Assembly: GCA_043757045.1 (NCBI GenBank)
Contig: JAYVQC010000076.1
Coordinates: 1 to 31,665 of the forward strand
From: JANNGC01 sp043757045
Lineage (GTDB): Bacteria > Verrucomicrobiota > Verrucomicrobiia > Limisphaerales > SIBH01
DNA length: 31,665 bases
Reading direction: 5' to 3'
Shown: one piece after another, positions 15,764-24,127 of the stretch
How positions within the stretch are numbered: the stretch's first letter is position 1
Layout: each line of letters opens with the position of its first letter
Program-made: the position numbers and the translations under genes
The notes under the pieces: generated by a model
Seen by the model: only the letters and a program-made list of their open reading frames with translations
Told to the model about the DNA's origin: nothing
The model's database searches: none

Positions 15764-17319
15764 ACCCCACCTCGGACAAAATCGGCATCATCGGCGGCGG
15801 ACTCGGCGGACTTGCCGCAGCCTGCACCCTCGCAGCACGCGGCCACGCGGTCGTGCTCTTCGAGCGCAACGACTGGCTCGGCGGCAAGGCGGCGGTGCTG
15901 GAGCGCGACGGCTTCCGCTTCGACATGGGACCGACCATTCTCACCGTGCCTTCCGTGCTGCACCGCATCTTCGGCGAGGCGAACCGTCGTCTCGAAGATT
16001 ACCTCGATCTCGTGCGCCTCGATCCGCAGTGGCGCTGTTTCTTTGAGGACGGTTCGACGCTCGACCTGCGCGAGAACCTCGACGACATGACGCGGCAATT
16101 GGCCGCGTTCGCGCCGGACAGCGAGGAGGGCTACGGCAAGTTCCTGCGCCATGCGGAGATCCTGCACCACATCTCGGACAAATTTTATTTCTACAAATCC
16201 ATCGGCGGATTGCGCGACATGTTCGATGTGTCCAATTCTTTCAGCCTCAGCACGCTGCGCGACGTGCTCTCAATGCGCATGGGCCGCAGCGTGGCCTCGA
16301 TGGTGCGCAGCTACGTGCCGGACGCGCGGGTGGCGCAGATGATTGATCATTTCACGCAATACGTCGGCTCAGCACCGGACCAGTCGCCGGCCGTGCTGTG
16401 CGGCATCGCCTCCATGCAGACGAAGGAAGGCGTGTGGTATCCGCGCGGCGGCACGGGCGCGGTGCCGCGCGTGTTGCGCCGGTTGGCGGAGGAGCTTGGC
16501 GTGGAGTTCCGCACTGGAACCGAGGTGACGCAGATTCGTTTGCGCGGGAGTGAAGCAATTGGGGTGGAGACCGCCGCCGATGGGTTCGTGCCGTTGCGCG
16601 CCGTGGTCTCGAACTGCGACACCGTGCGCACGCATCGCGAACTCATCGGCGGAATTCCCCGGCAGCGTTTCGAGAAGCGGCGCGGCTACGAGGCCGCCTG
16701 TTCCGGGGTGGTGCTCTACCTGGGCTTGAATCGCGGCTACGATCATTTGCTGCATCACAACTTTGTTTTCTCGCGCGACCCGCACGAGGAGTTCGACTTC
16801 ATCTACAAGAAGGGCGAACCCGCGCCTGACCCGACGTGCTACGTCTGCGCTCCGGCGCGCACGGAGCCAGGCGTTGCGCCGCGCGGCGGCGAGGCGTTGT
16901 ACGTGCTCGTTCACACGCCGCATTTGCGCCCGCATCACAACTGGCGCGAGATGCTCCCGCGCTACCGCCAGACCATCATCGAGAAGCTCAAGCGCGTGGC
17001 TGGGATGGAGGATATTGAGCAACGCATCGTGTGCGAGGACGCGCTCACGCCGCAGGGCATCCAAGATCGCTACCGCGTGTTGCACGGCGCGATCTACGGA
17101 CTGGCCAGCCATGGAAAATTTCTCGGCGCGTTCAAACCGTCGAATCGCAGCCCGGACGTGCGCGGACTTTATCTCGCGGGCGGCTCGGCGCATCCCGGCC
17201 CCGGCATGCCCATGGCGCTGATGTCAGGGTGGATTGCGGCGGATGCGTTCCATCAAGATCGGGAAAAATTTCCGACGACCGAAACGGAGTCGGCGACGCC
17301 CGAGCGCGCGGCAGTCTAG
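15760..17319 (+). CDS. crtP: CrtP-like carotenoid oxidase (4,4'-diaponeurosporene oxygenase type)
   Basis: Second CrtI-family flavoprotein of the operon, 519 residues from the ATG at 15760. That ATG overlaps the aldH stop (ATGA) and has a GGAG eight bases upstream; a much longer in-frame reading upstream lies inside aldH and is not real. N-terminal FAD motif I-G-I-I-G-G-G-L-G-G-L-A, then F-D-M-G-P-T-I-L-T-V-P. The positions Q-W-R-x-F-F-x-D-G-x-T, Y-V-G-S-x-x-x-x-x-P-A-V-L, and G-G-S-x-x-P-G-x-G-M-P-M match Staphylococcus CrtP as I recall it, better than CrtN. Expected role: oxidise the terminal methyl of the C30 carotene to an aldehyde, which AldH then converts to the acid. Confidence 0.87.
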   Translation: MNPTSDKIGIIGGGLGGLAAACTLAARGHAVVLFERNDWLGGKAAVLERDGFRFDMGPTILTVPSVLHRIFGEANRRLEDYLDLVRLDPQWRCFFEDGSTLDLRENLDDMTRQLAAFAPDSEEGYGKFLRHAEILHHISDKFYFYKSIGGLRDMFDVSNSFSLSTLRDVLSMRMGRSVASMVRSYVPDARVAQMIDHFTQYVGSAPDQSPAVLCGIASMQTKEGVWYPRGGTGAVPRVLRRLAEELGVEFRTGTEVTQIRLRGSEAIGVETAADGFVPLRAVVSNCDTVRTHRELIGGIPRQRFEKRRGYEAACSGVVLYLGLNRGYDHLLHHNFVFSRDPHEEFDFIYKKGEPAPDPTCYVCAPARTEPGVAPRGGEALYVLVHTPHLRPHHNWREMLPRYRQTIIEKLKRVAGMEDIEQRIVCEDALTPQGIQDRYRVLHGAIYGLASHGKFLGAFKPSNRSPDVRGLYLAGGSAHPGPGMPMALMSGWIAADAFHQDREKFPTTETESATPERAAV

Positions 17320-17330
17320 CAATTCGCGCC

Positions 17331-18125
17331 ATGACCTCCGCACGAACCACCAGCCCGGCCCCGGCGGTCTCGCCGCTTTGGATGCGCTGGTTCTCGGCCT
17401 ACGCCGAGCGGTACGTGCGGAAAAACTTTCACGCCGTGCGCGTGCTGCGACCGCCACCGCCGCTGTCGTCTGCGCCGCTCGTGGTTTTTCTAAATCACGC
17501 CTCGTGGTGGGATCCGATGACGTGCCTCGTGCTGCGCAACCGTTTCTTCATGCAGCGCGAATCGTTCGCGCCCATTGATGCGGAGGCGCTGGCAAAATAT
17601 CCGTTCTTCCGCAAACTAGGTTTCTTTCCCGTCGAACAGCACAGCGCGCGCGGAGCGGTTGAATTCTTGCGCGGGGCCACGGACGTGCTGGCGCGTCCGA
17701 ATGCTGCGCTCTGGCTCACGCCGCAAGGCCGCTTTGCCGATGCGCGCGAGCGGCCCGTGCACTTTCGCAGCGGCTTGGCGCATCTTGCCGAGCGTGTCGG
17801 CACCGCCACGTTTCTGCCGCTGGCCGTCGAGTATTCGTTTTGGGAGGAGAAGCGGCCGGAGATTTTTGTGAGCTTCGGCGAGCCGTTTTTGATCACGGAC
17901 TCGCCGAGCGTACGGCGGCGCGCGGACGCGCCCGCGCTTTTTTTCGAGAGCCGCCTGCGGTCGGCACAGGACGAACTGGCCGAGGCGGTGATACGCCGGG
18001 ACGTGACGAAATTCCGCGTGCTGGAGCGTTCGCGCGGCGGCGTGGGCGGAATGTATGACGTGTGGCGGCGCGCGAAGGCGGCGTGCCGTGGGGAGAAATT
18101 CCAGCCAGAGCATGGATTGAAATGA
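17331..18125 (+). CDS. PlsC-type acyltransferase
   Basis: Lysophospholipid-acyltransferase fold, 264 residues from the ATG at 17331. Motif I N-H-A-S-W-W-D lies at 55-61 (NHx4D, catalytic His-Asp), followed by F-F-P-V-E-Q near 98-103. Motif III, usually F-P-E-G-T-R, is here L-T-P-Q-G-R (129-134), and motif IV is F-L-P-L-A-V-E-Y. A 30-residue Ala/Pro/Trp-rich start may lie on the membrane. In the staphyloxanthin pathway a different family (CrtO) acylates the sugar; a PlsC protein here may do that job in this lineage, which is inference from its place between the oxidase and the glycosyltransferase. 11 bp separate it from crtP; a repeat-filled gap follows. Confidence 0.85.
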   Translation: MTSARTTSPAPAVSPLWMRWFSAYAERYVRKNFHAVRVLRPPPPLSSAPLVVFLNHASWWDPMTCLVLRNRFFMQRESFAPIDAEALAKYPFFRKLGFFPVEQHSARGAVEFLRGATDVLARPNAALWLTPQGRFADARERPVHFRSGLAHLAERVGTATFLPLAVEYSFWEEKRPEIFVSFGEPFLITDSPSVRRRADAPALFFESRLRSAQDELAEAVIRRDVTKFRVLERSRGGVGGMYDVWRRAKAACRGEKFQPEHGLK

Positions 18126-18191
18126 AAACAGTGTGGCGAGAATCAGTTTGGCCCTCCGTGAAATCGGTGCCTCTGGCATGTTTCACGTCCA

Positions 18192-18321
18192 CCCTCACCC
18201 CGGCCCTCTCCCCCGGGGAGAGGGAGAAAGTCAGCCAGCGTTCGGCGAGCCGGACGCACGGGATGTCAGTGAGACTGAAAGCCCTGCTCCCTCTCCCAGC
18301 GGGAAAGGGCCGGGGTGAGGG
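18192..18321. repeat. Second copy of the aldH-type palindromic repeat
   Basis: The arms 18192-18228 and 18287-18321 carry the same core as the copy inside aldH (CTCACCCCGGCCCTCTCCC and its complement), with a ~58-bp centre unlike the first copy. It occupies most of the gap between the acyltransferase and the glycosyltransferase gene. It would form a strong hairpin in the operon mRNA and could lower expression of the last gene. Confidence 0.85.
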
Positions 18322-18372
18322 AGAATGCCACTTCATCCATTCTAGTGAACGAAAACAGAGGAGACGGGATCG

Positions 18373-19983
18373 ATGATCCTCCTCGCCTCACTCGGCCTGC
18401 TCTGCGCGCTGCTCCCGTGCGCGCTGTTCCTCCGCAACCTCGGCATGTATCGCGTGCCCGCCGCGGCGCAGGCGGAGAAAAAATTGCCGCGCGTGTCCGT
18501 GCTCATCCCCGCGCGCAACGAGGAGGCGAACATCGCCGCCGCGCTGGACTCGGTGCTCGCAAATCGCGGCGTGGAGTTTGAAGTGGTGGTGCTCGACGAC
18601 CACTCGACGGACCGCACGGCGGAACTGGTGCGGGAAATGGCGGCGCGAGATTCGCGCGTCCGGTTGGAAACGGCTCCACCGTTGCCGCAGGGTTGGTGCG
18701 GCAAGCAGCACTCCTGCGCTGTCTTGGCCGGACACACCTCCGCGCCGCTGCTCGTGTTCATGGATGCCGACGTGCGCCTCGCGCCGGACGCGCTGGCGCG
18801 TCTGGCGAACTTCATCGTCGAGCAAGACGTGGCGCTGGCGAGCGGCGTGCCGCGTCAGGAACTCGGCACCGCGTGGGAAAAAATTCTGATCCCGCTGATT
18901 CATTTCGTGCTGATCGGCTTTCTGCCCATCGCGCGGATGCGCCGCAGCGTGGAGCCGGCCTACGCCGCTGGTTGCGGGCAGCTTTTCATCGCGCGCGCCG
19001 CTGATTACCACGCGTGCGGCGGTCACGGCGCGATTCGCGCGTCGCTGCACGACGGCGTGCAACTGCCGCGCGTCTTCCGCCGGCACGGTTGCAAAACAGA
19101 TTTATTTGACGCGACGACACTGGCAACCTGCCGCATGTATCACACCGCGCGCGAAGTGTTTTCCGGCCTTGGCAAGAACGCGATTGAAGGTCTCGCTGCG
19201 CCGGGGCGAATCGTCCCGGTGACGGTGTTGCTCGGTCTCGGGCAGATTCTGCCGTTCGTACTCGTGGCGGTTCCGGGCCTGCCATTCGCGATCAAACTGA
19301 TCGCGGCGCTGGCCGCATTGCTCGCATGGCTGCCACGCTTCGTCGCCTGCTCTCGGTTCGCGCAGCCCGTCGTCAGCGCATTTCTACACCCGCTCGGCGT
19401 GGCCGTGTTGCTCCTCATTCAGTGGCGCGCGCTGTTTCAACACTGGCGCGGGCGTCCGGCGGAGTGGCGCGGACGCAGCTACGTGAAACCCGCTGCACTG
19501 TTGTTGGCGCTGACCTCGACGCTGGCGTTCGCAGGGCAGGGGATGGGTGTGATCACGAACGTGCCGGGCTTCACGCTCACGGATCAGTTTGAGGTGACGA
19601 ACCGTTTCACGCTGCCGAGCACGAACCTGAGCTTCATCGTGGTCGCGGATCATAAAGGTTCCAAGCAGTTGGAGGCATGGATTCAGCCCGTCCATGACCG
19701 GCATGGCCGCACCGTGGCGATTCTCGGTGTGGCGGACGTGGCCAAAGTTCCCGCTCCGTTTCGTCCGATGGTCCGCCGCGCGTTTGTGAAAGATTTGAAG
19801 TACCCCGTGCTCCTCGACTGGTCCGGCGCGGTGGTGAAGTTGTTCAACCCCGTGCCGAACGTCGCGAACATTTATCTGGTGCGAACGAACGGGGCCGTCA
19901 TCGCGCAGTGGTCGGGAGCCGCCACGAAAGCGCAGCTCGAAAGCGTCACGCAGAAGATTCGCGCGGAGCAGCCCGGCGACTAG
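18373..19983 (+). CDS. crtQ: CrtQ-like glycosyltransferase fused to a redoxin-like domain
   Basis: Family 2 glycosyltransferase, 536 residues. After an N-terminal membrane helix (2-20) the GT-A core starts with V-S-V-L-I-P-A-R-N-E-E-A-N-I (41-54). The DxD is D-A-D at 131-133, and several helices span about 172-350. The CrtQ-type ending A-E-W-R-G-R-S-Y lies at 363-370. A signal-like hydrophobic segment (373-387, A-F-A at its end) follows, then a ~140-residue domain: P-G-F-T-L-T-D near 398, F-I-V-V-A-D near 421, and Y-L-V-R-T-N-G near 501. The last looks like a thioredoxin/AhpC fold without the active-site Cys pair, similar in layout to YtfJ. It probably glycosylates the carotenoid acid; the role of the extra domain is unknown. 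Good GAGGAGA ribosome site upstream. Confidence 0.85.
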   Translation: MILLASLGLLCALLPCALFLRNLGMYRVPAAAQAEKKLPRVSVLIPARNEEANIAAALDSVLANRGVEFEVVVLDDHSTDRTAELVREMAARDSRVRLETAPPLPQGWCGKQHSCAVLAGHTSAPLLVFMDADVRLAPDALARLANFIVEQDVALASGVPRQELGTAWEKILIPLIHFVLIGFLPIARMRRSVEPAYAAGCGQLFIARAADYHACGGHGAIRASLHDGVQLPRVFRRHGCKTDLFDATTLATCRMYHTAREVFSGLGKNAIEGLAAPGRIVPVTVLLGLGQILPFVLVAVPGLPFAIKLIAALAALLAWLPRFVACSRFAQPVVSAFLHPLGVAVLLLIQWRALFQHWRGRPAEWRGRSYVKPAALLLALTSTLAFAGQGMGVITNVPGFTLTDQFEVTNRFTLPSTNLSFIVVADHKGSKQLEAWIQPVHDRHGRTVAILGVADVAKVPAPFRPMVRRAFVKDLKYPVLLDWSGAVVKLFNPVPNVANIYLVRTNGAVIAQWSGAATKAQLESVTQKIRAEQPGD

Positions 19984-20002
19984 GACGGGCTCCCAGCCGG
20001 GC

Positions 20003-20452
20003 TCACGATTCCCGGAGCCGCAGCAGCATCGCCTTCTTGTTCGTCCCGTCCACTTCCACGCTCTGCGTCGTAATGTCCGGGTCATCCTTGAGTGCGTGAT
20101 GGACGATGCGGCGGTCGAAGGCGGAGAGCGGTTCCAGTTCCACTACGTCTCCCCAGCGGCGAACTTTCTCGGCGGCTTCGTGCGCTTTCTTGATCAGCAC
20201 TTCGCGGGCTTCCAGGCGGTAGCCGCCGACATCCACGGTGACTTTCGGTGCGGTGAGGTCTTGCTGAAAGAGGATGCGGTTCAGGATGTATTGGAGGTCG
20301 GCAAGCGTCTGGCCCTGGCGGCCAATGAGCCGGCCCGAGTCCTCGGCGATCACATCGAGCAACAGTCCGTCTTCCACATGCTCCTCGACCTTGGCTTCGA
20401 AGCCAAGGAGGTGAAGCAATTTCAACAAGGTCTCGGTCGGTTGGGCTGCCAT
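20003..20452 (-). CDS. jag: KH-R3H RNA-binding protein (Jag/KhpB type)
   Basis: 149 residues. The KH domain spans about 25-75, with the G-x-x-G loop as G-R-L-I-G-R-Q-G-Q-T-L. The R3H domain spans about 90-149, with the Arg-x3-His motif in F-D-R-R-I-V-H-H-A-L and a final N-K-K-A-M-L-L-R-L. The Jag-N domain of Firmicute Jag is absent, as in many other phyla. Such proteins bind small RNAs and mRNA and are usually encoded after yidC, as here (51 bp gap). Last gene of the rpmH-rnpA-yidD-yidC-jag block. Confidence 0.9.
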   Translation of the reverse strand: MAAQPTETLLKLLHLLGFEAKVEEHVEDGLLLDVIAEDSGRLIGRQGQTLADLQYILNRILFQQDLTAPKVTVDVGGYRLEAREVLIKKAHEAAEKVRRWGDVVELEPLSAFDRRIVHHALKDDPDITTQSVEVDGTNKKAMLLRLRES

Positions 20453-20503
20453 AAAGTTTTTAGTGCTGCGTTCGTCACCGCCACCCGCCCGTCGCGCCTC
20501 GCG

Positions 20504-22306
20504 TCACTTCTTTTTCTTTGGCGGCACCACGGTCACGGCCACTGCTTCGGTCGCAGTTTTGGTGGACGTCAGCTTGGTTTGCAAAATCGTTAGCAAATTC
20601 TGGACGGTCCAGTAAAGCGTCAACCCTGCCGGCTGGTTGTAGAGGAAGACCATGAAGATGAGCGGCATGTACTTCATCATCGTCTGCTGCGCGGGATCCA
20701 TGCCCGGCGTGGCGGGCGTGAGACGCGCCTGGAAAAACATCGTCACGCCCATGATGAGCGGCAGCGGATTCAGCGGGAAGCCCGCGATCAGCATCAGGGT
20801 GTCCGGCTTCGAGAGGTCGCACGCCCAGAGGAACGGCTGGCCGCGCAGCTCGATGGCGCTGCGAATCATGTAGAACAGCCCGAAGAAGATCGGCATCTGG
20901 ATCATCATGGGCCAGCAGCCGCTCATGGGGCTGACTTTGTTCTCGCGCCAGAACTCCATGACCTTCTTGTTCATCTTCATGGGGTCATCCTTGTATTTCG
21001 CCTGGAGCTTCTTCAGCTCCGGGGACAAGGCCTGCATCTTCTTCATCGAACGCGTGCTCTTGGCCGTGAGCGGCCAGAAGGCGAGCTTGATGAGAATGGT
21101 CATGAACACGAGCGACATCGCGTATTCGCCGAGCTTGTGGGGAATGATTGGCGCGATGACGGAGTGGATGCCGTTCATGAAACGCAGCATGACTTTGGAA
21201 ATGATGCTGAAGAATCCGAAGTCCATGATCGCGTCGGTGCCGCGGCCCACGCTGGCGAGCAGTTTCTCGTTCTTCGGCCCGGCGTAAATCGTGAACTGCC
21301 GTTCGACGGCCTGGCCAGGCGGCAGCGCGACCGCCGGGTAGCTCAGGGACGTTTCCAATCCGTGCGGCTCGCGCACCACCTTGGAATCGGCGGCGATTTC
21401 CGCGCCGGTGGGCGGCGGCAGATTGATGCGATGCGCGGCAAACTGTGAGCCGTAGGTGTTGGTGTTCGCTGGCACCAGCGCAATGGTGAAAAACTGGTTA
21501 TGCGCGGCGGTCCACAAGATGCGGTTGGGACCGGAAGAATAATCCGGTCGGACCGTGCGGTTGCAGCCGAAGCCACCACCGCTGAACCACGCGTGATCGG
21601 TGTGCTCCGGCTTCTGGCCGTTGTACCAGAACACGCCCATCGTGGTCATGTCGTCGTGCGCGCTCATGGGCGTGGCGGTGCCGCCGCTGATTTGCTGTTC
21701 GGGCAGCAGCACGGCCTGGGCGGAAGTGTTTTCGACGCGGACGCGCGCGGTGATCTGGTAATTGCTGCCGAGGTCGAACTGCTTCACGACGCGCAAACCC
21801 GACGGCAATGTTTTCTCCGCTGTGAGCGTGGTGGTGGAAGTGCGGGCCAGCTTGAACTGATTATCACCGAGGAGGTCGCCCGCCTGCATGGCCAGCACCG
21901 GCACGCGCGCGTGCTCGTTCAGCGTGGCGAACTGGTTGGTGCCGGGCGCACGGTCGCAACCGACGGTTTCGAGAAAGCCTTTCAACTGCACCTGCTTCAA
22001 GCCGCCGCCGCGCGACGTGAACGAGTAGATGGCTTCGCCCGTTTCAAACACCTCGACCGTCTCGGGCGCGTCCGCCGCGATGGCGATGACCTGGTTCGTG
22101 CTGCTCACGGTGGCGGCCACGACCGGCGCGACCACATTGGTCACGATTCCGGTGGCGTTGGTTGCGAGCGTGTTATTAGCGGACGCTACCAGGTTGGTGC
22201 CGCGCAGTGGCACCTTGGTGGGCGGATACCAGACGCCCACGAGCCATTGCCAGAGGAACAACGCGCCGAACGACGCGACCAGAAGAAGAACTGTTTTTCG
22301 ATCCAT
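20504..22306 (-). CDS. yidC: Membrane protein insertase YidC
   Basis: 600 residues, the long Gram-negative form. The N-terminal helix lies at about 5-25, and a large periplasmic beta-supersandwich domain at about 60-340 (opens V-E-V-F-E-T-G-E-A-I-Y). The conserved insertase core follows: Y-A-M-S-L-V-F-M-T-I-L-I-K, then a cytoplasmic hairpin M-K-K-M-Q-A-L-S-P-E-L-K-K-L-Q-A-K-Y-K-D-D, M-I-Q-M-P-I-F-F-G-L-F, and the last helices with P-A-G-L-T-L-Y-W-T-V-Q-N. It ends with a Lys-rich tail. It inserts membrane proteins with or without SecYEG. It lies 14 bp after yidD in the usual order. Confidence 0.97.
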   Translation of the reverse strand: MDRKTVLLLVASFGALFLWQWLVGVWYPPTKVPLRGTNLVASANNTLATNATGIVTNVVAPVVAATVSSTNQVIAIAADAPETVEVFETGEAIYSFTSRGGGLKQVQLKGFLETVGCDRAPGTNQFATLNEHARVPVLAMQAGDLLGDNQFKLARTSTTTLTAEKTLPSGLRVVKQFDLGSNYQITARVRVENTSAQAVLLPEQQISGGTATPMSAHDDMTTMGVFWYNGQKPEHTDHAWFSGGGFGCNRTVRPDYSSGPNRILWTAAHNQFFTIALVPANTNTYGSQFAAHRINLPPPTGAEIAADSKVVREPHGLETSLSYPAVALPPGQAVERQFTIYAGPKNEKLLASVGRGTDAIMDFGFFSIISKVMLRFMNGIHSVIAPIIPHKLGEYAMSLVFMTILIKLAFWPLTAKSTRSMKKMQALSPELKKLQAKYKDDPMKMNKKVMEFWRENKVSPMSGCWPMMIQMPIFFGLFYMIRSAIELRGQPFLWACDLSKPDTLMLIAGFPLNPLPLIMGVTMFFQARLTPATPGMDPAQQTMMKYMPLIFMVFLYNQPAGLTLYWTVQNLLTILQTKLTSTKTATEAVAVTVVPPKKKK

Positions 22307-22320
22307 GAAATTTGAGCGCG

Positions 22321-22617
22321 CTAGTGGCGCGGTGAAAGTGAGGGGTTGAGTTTAGTTTCCGCAGGCAGGCCAGCTTTTCTTTCCGGCACCGGGTCATGCC
22401 CGCACGGTCCCCACGGCTGGCATTTGCAGAGACGTTTCGCGGTCAGCCAACCGCCGCGCCCCACGCCGTGCCGCGCCATCGCCTCACGCGCATACTCCGA
22501 GCAAGTGGGATGAAACCGGCAGCCGCCAGACGGCCCGACAAGCGCGTGCAACACCGGCGACACCGCGCATTGGTAAACACGCAGCGCCCCCGTCGCGATC
22601 CATTGGGCCAGGTTCAT
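22321..22617 (-). CDS. yidD: Membrane protein insertion efficiency factor YidD
   Basis: 98 residues with the full YidD signature: an amphipathic N-terminal helix, Y-Q-x-x-V-S-P, then C-R-F-H-P-T-C-S-E-Y-A and the closing C-x-P-W-G-x-x-G-H-D-P-V-P. The ATG overlaps the rnpA stop (ATGA). It helps YidC-dependent insertion at the inner membrane. Confidence 0.95.
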   Translation of the reverse strand: MNLAQWIATGALRVYQCAVSPVLHALVGPSGGCRFHPTCSEYAREAMARHGVGRGGWLTAKRLCKCQPWGPCGHDPVPERKAGLPAETKLNPSLSPRH

Positions 22618-22982
22618 TCTGGTTTGAGTAATTTCGCCCGCTGAAGCGCGGTCAGGTAATCGCGCTCCACGTCGGCGAACGACTTTCCCACAATCGAATT
22701 GCGCGCGACCAGCACAAGTTCCGCCGGATACACGAGCTGATGTTGATGCAATCGAAACGCCTCGCGCAACAGGCGGCGGGCGCGCGTCCGCACCACGGCG
22801 CTTCCGATTTTCTTGCTGGTGATGACGCCGAGGCGTGTGATGCCACCGGTCTTTTCCATCCAGTTCAAGGCCAGAGAGCCGACGGCGAGACGCTGGCCGA
22901 GATTCTTGGCGCGCTGGAAATCGCGGGTCTGCTGGATGCGCTGCGCCCGGCGCAGGCGCAGCGGGCGGGCCGGCGCGGTCAT
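22614..22982 (-). CDS. rnpA: Ribonuclease P protein component
   Basis: Basic protein subunit of RNase P, which trims tRNA 5' ends. 122 residues from the ATG at 22982. The family hallmarks are present: R-I-x-x-T-R-D-F-Q-R-A near residue 15-25, L-G-V-I-T-S-K-K-I-G-S-A-V-V-R-T-R-A-R-R-L-L-R-E at 51-74 (the RNR-type motif is R-T-R-A-R-R here), and L-V-L-V-A-R. A far longer in-frame reading starting at 23465 would run through rpmH and a repeat and is not credible. It lies 14 bp after rpmH and overlaps yidD. Confidence 0.94.
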   Translation of the reverse strand: MTAPARPLRLRRAQRIQQTRDFQRAKNLGQRLAVGSLALNWMEKTGGITRLGVITSKKIGSAVVRTRARRLLREAFRLHQHQLVYPAELVLVARNSIVGKSFADVERDYLTALQRAKLLKPE

Positions 22983-22996
22983 AACGGAAAGGGCGG

Positions 22997-23140
22997 CTAG
23001 GTGCCGACAGGCGTGAGGCGTTTGCGGCCGGTGCGACGGCGGTTCTTCAAGATGGCACGACCGCTCTTCGTCGCGTTGCGGCTGCGGAAGCCGTGCTGAC
23101 GTTGGCGACGAATTTTCGATGGCTGATACTGGCGTTTCAT
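22997..23140 (-). CDS. rpmH: 50S ribosomal protein L34
   Basis: 47 residues from the ATG at 23140. The typical L34 pattern is present: K-R-Q-Y-Q-P-S-K-I-R-R-Q-R-Q-H-G-F-R-S-R near the start and G-R-A-I-L-K-N-R-R-R-T-G-R-K at the end. The in-frame extension upstream to 23197 lacks family features. First gene of the block. dnaA, often just upstream in other phyla, is not next to it here; efp lies there instead. Confidence 0.96.
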   Translation of the reverse strand: MKRQYQPSKIRRQRQHGFRSRNATKSGRAILKNRRRTGRKRLTPVGT

Positions 23141-23255
23141 ATTCAATGGCCGCTGCGCGGCGTTCCTCTCCGTGAACCGTCCCGGAAAAGGGGGCAAACC
23201 TTAGCAACGAAGGTCGGGGTGTCAACGGGAGAAACCTGAATTTACCGCCCGCCCC

Positions 23256-23362
23256 GGAGCGCGGGTTTTCAACCCGCAGCAACGGGTAATGGCAGGAGGC
23301 ATTCTTTTGAGCTGGAGGCGCTCGACGGTCGAACCTTGCTGCGGGTTGAAAACCCGCGCTCC
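23256..23362. repeat. Inverted-repeat element with perfect 27-bp arms
   Basis: The arms 23256-23282 and 23336-23362 are exact reverse complements over 27 bp, with a 53-bp spacer. Each arm also contains its own palindrome (GCGGGTT-centred), so alternative folds exist. It lies between divergent rpmH and efp. A diverged relative is at 25951-26062. Confidence 0.85.
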
Positions 23363-23476
23363 AGCCCGTCCCAAATTCTCCAACTCCATTCTTGCAAAGG
23401 AGACTTCGTTGTCTAACTTCCCCGTCCCGCATCCGGCCCGTGCCGTGGCGCGGCGTAATAGACAACTTAGAATTTT

Positions 23477-24034
23477 ATGCCTACAGCAAACGATCTTCGC
23501 CGCGGAATGGCGATCATTCACAATGGCGACGTCGCCGTGGTCCTCGAGACGCAGCATCGCACGCCGGGCAACCTGCGCGCCTTCGTCCAGGCCTCGCTCC
23601 GCAGCATCAAGACCGGCAAGACCGCCGACGTGCGCTTCAGCTCGACCGAGAAGGTCGAGGTCATCCCCATGATGACCACGAAGATGGAGTTCAGCTACAA
23701 GGACGGCGAAGACTTCGTGTTCTCTAACCCAGAGACGTACGAGACCGTCACGCTGCTGATGGACCTCGTCGGCGACGCGAAGAATTACCTCGTCGAGAAC
23801 TGCGCCGTCACCGTCACCTTCGTGAACGAGAAGCCCGTCTCCATCGAAATTCCTTCCAGCGTGATCCTCACCGTGACCGACGCGCCGGACGGCGTGCGCG
23901 GCGACTCGGCGAACAACGTGCAGAAGACGATCATCTTGGAAACCGGCATCACCGTGCAGGCCCCGCTCTTCATCAAGACGGGCGAGAAGATCAAGGTGGA
24001 CACCCGCACCGGCAAATACATGGAACGCGCCTGA
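23477..24034 (+). CDS. efp: Elongation factor P with Asn at the loop tip
   Basis: 185 residues, the normal length, with three beta-barrel domains. It relieves ribosome stalling at polyproline. Domain I opens with L-R-R-G-M-A-I-I-H-N-G and the end matches the family signature (G-E-K-I-K-V-D-T-R-T-G-K-Y-M-E-R). The domain-I loop reads T-P-G-N-L-R-A-F: where E. coli has P-G-K34-G-Q-A-F, this protein has Asn32 followed by Leu-Arg. None of the lysylation, rhamnosylation or 5-aminopentanol target residues (Lys or Arg) is at the tip. A strong terminator follows. It is divergent from rpmH across a hairpin repeat. Confidence 0.95.
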   Translation: MPTANDLRRGMAIIHNGDVAVVLETQHRTPGNLRAFVQASLRSIKTGKTADVRFSSTEKVEVIPMMTTKMEFSYKDGEDFVFSNPETYETVTLLMDLVGDAKNYLVENCAVTVTFVNEKPVSIEIPSSVILTVTDAPDGVRGDSANNVQKTIILETGITVQAPLFIKTGEKIKVDTRTGKYMERA

Positions 24035-24051
24035 CGTCCCGCAGCATTTTC

Positions 24052-24084
24052 AAAAGCCCGCCAGCGATGGCGGGCTTTTTGTTT
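24052..24084 (+). terminator. Intrinsic terminator after efp
   Basis: A perfect 11-bp stem, AAAGCCCGCCA/TGGCGGGCTTT, with loop GCGA and a run of T (TTTTTGTTTT). It starts 18 bp past the efp stop. The A-run on the other side makes it usable in both directions, so it may also end the convergent kinase transcript. Confidence 0.9.
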
Positions 24085-24127
24085 TCCATGGGATGGAACG
24101 ACGGCGAGCAGCGCAGGTCATTTGCCT

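Noticed and set aside
16369..17193. Antisense frame within crtP
   Set aside because: Shadow of a certain gene; His/Arg-rich.
22983..23465. Long N-terminal extension of rnpA
   Set aside because: It would overlap rpmH and a repeat; the family start is at 22982.
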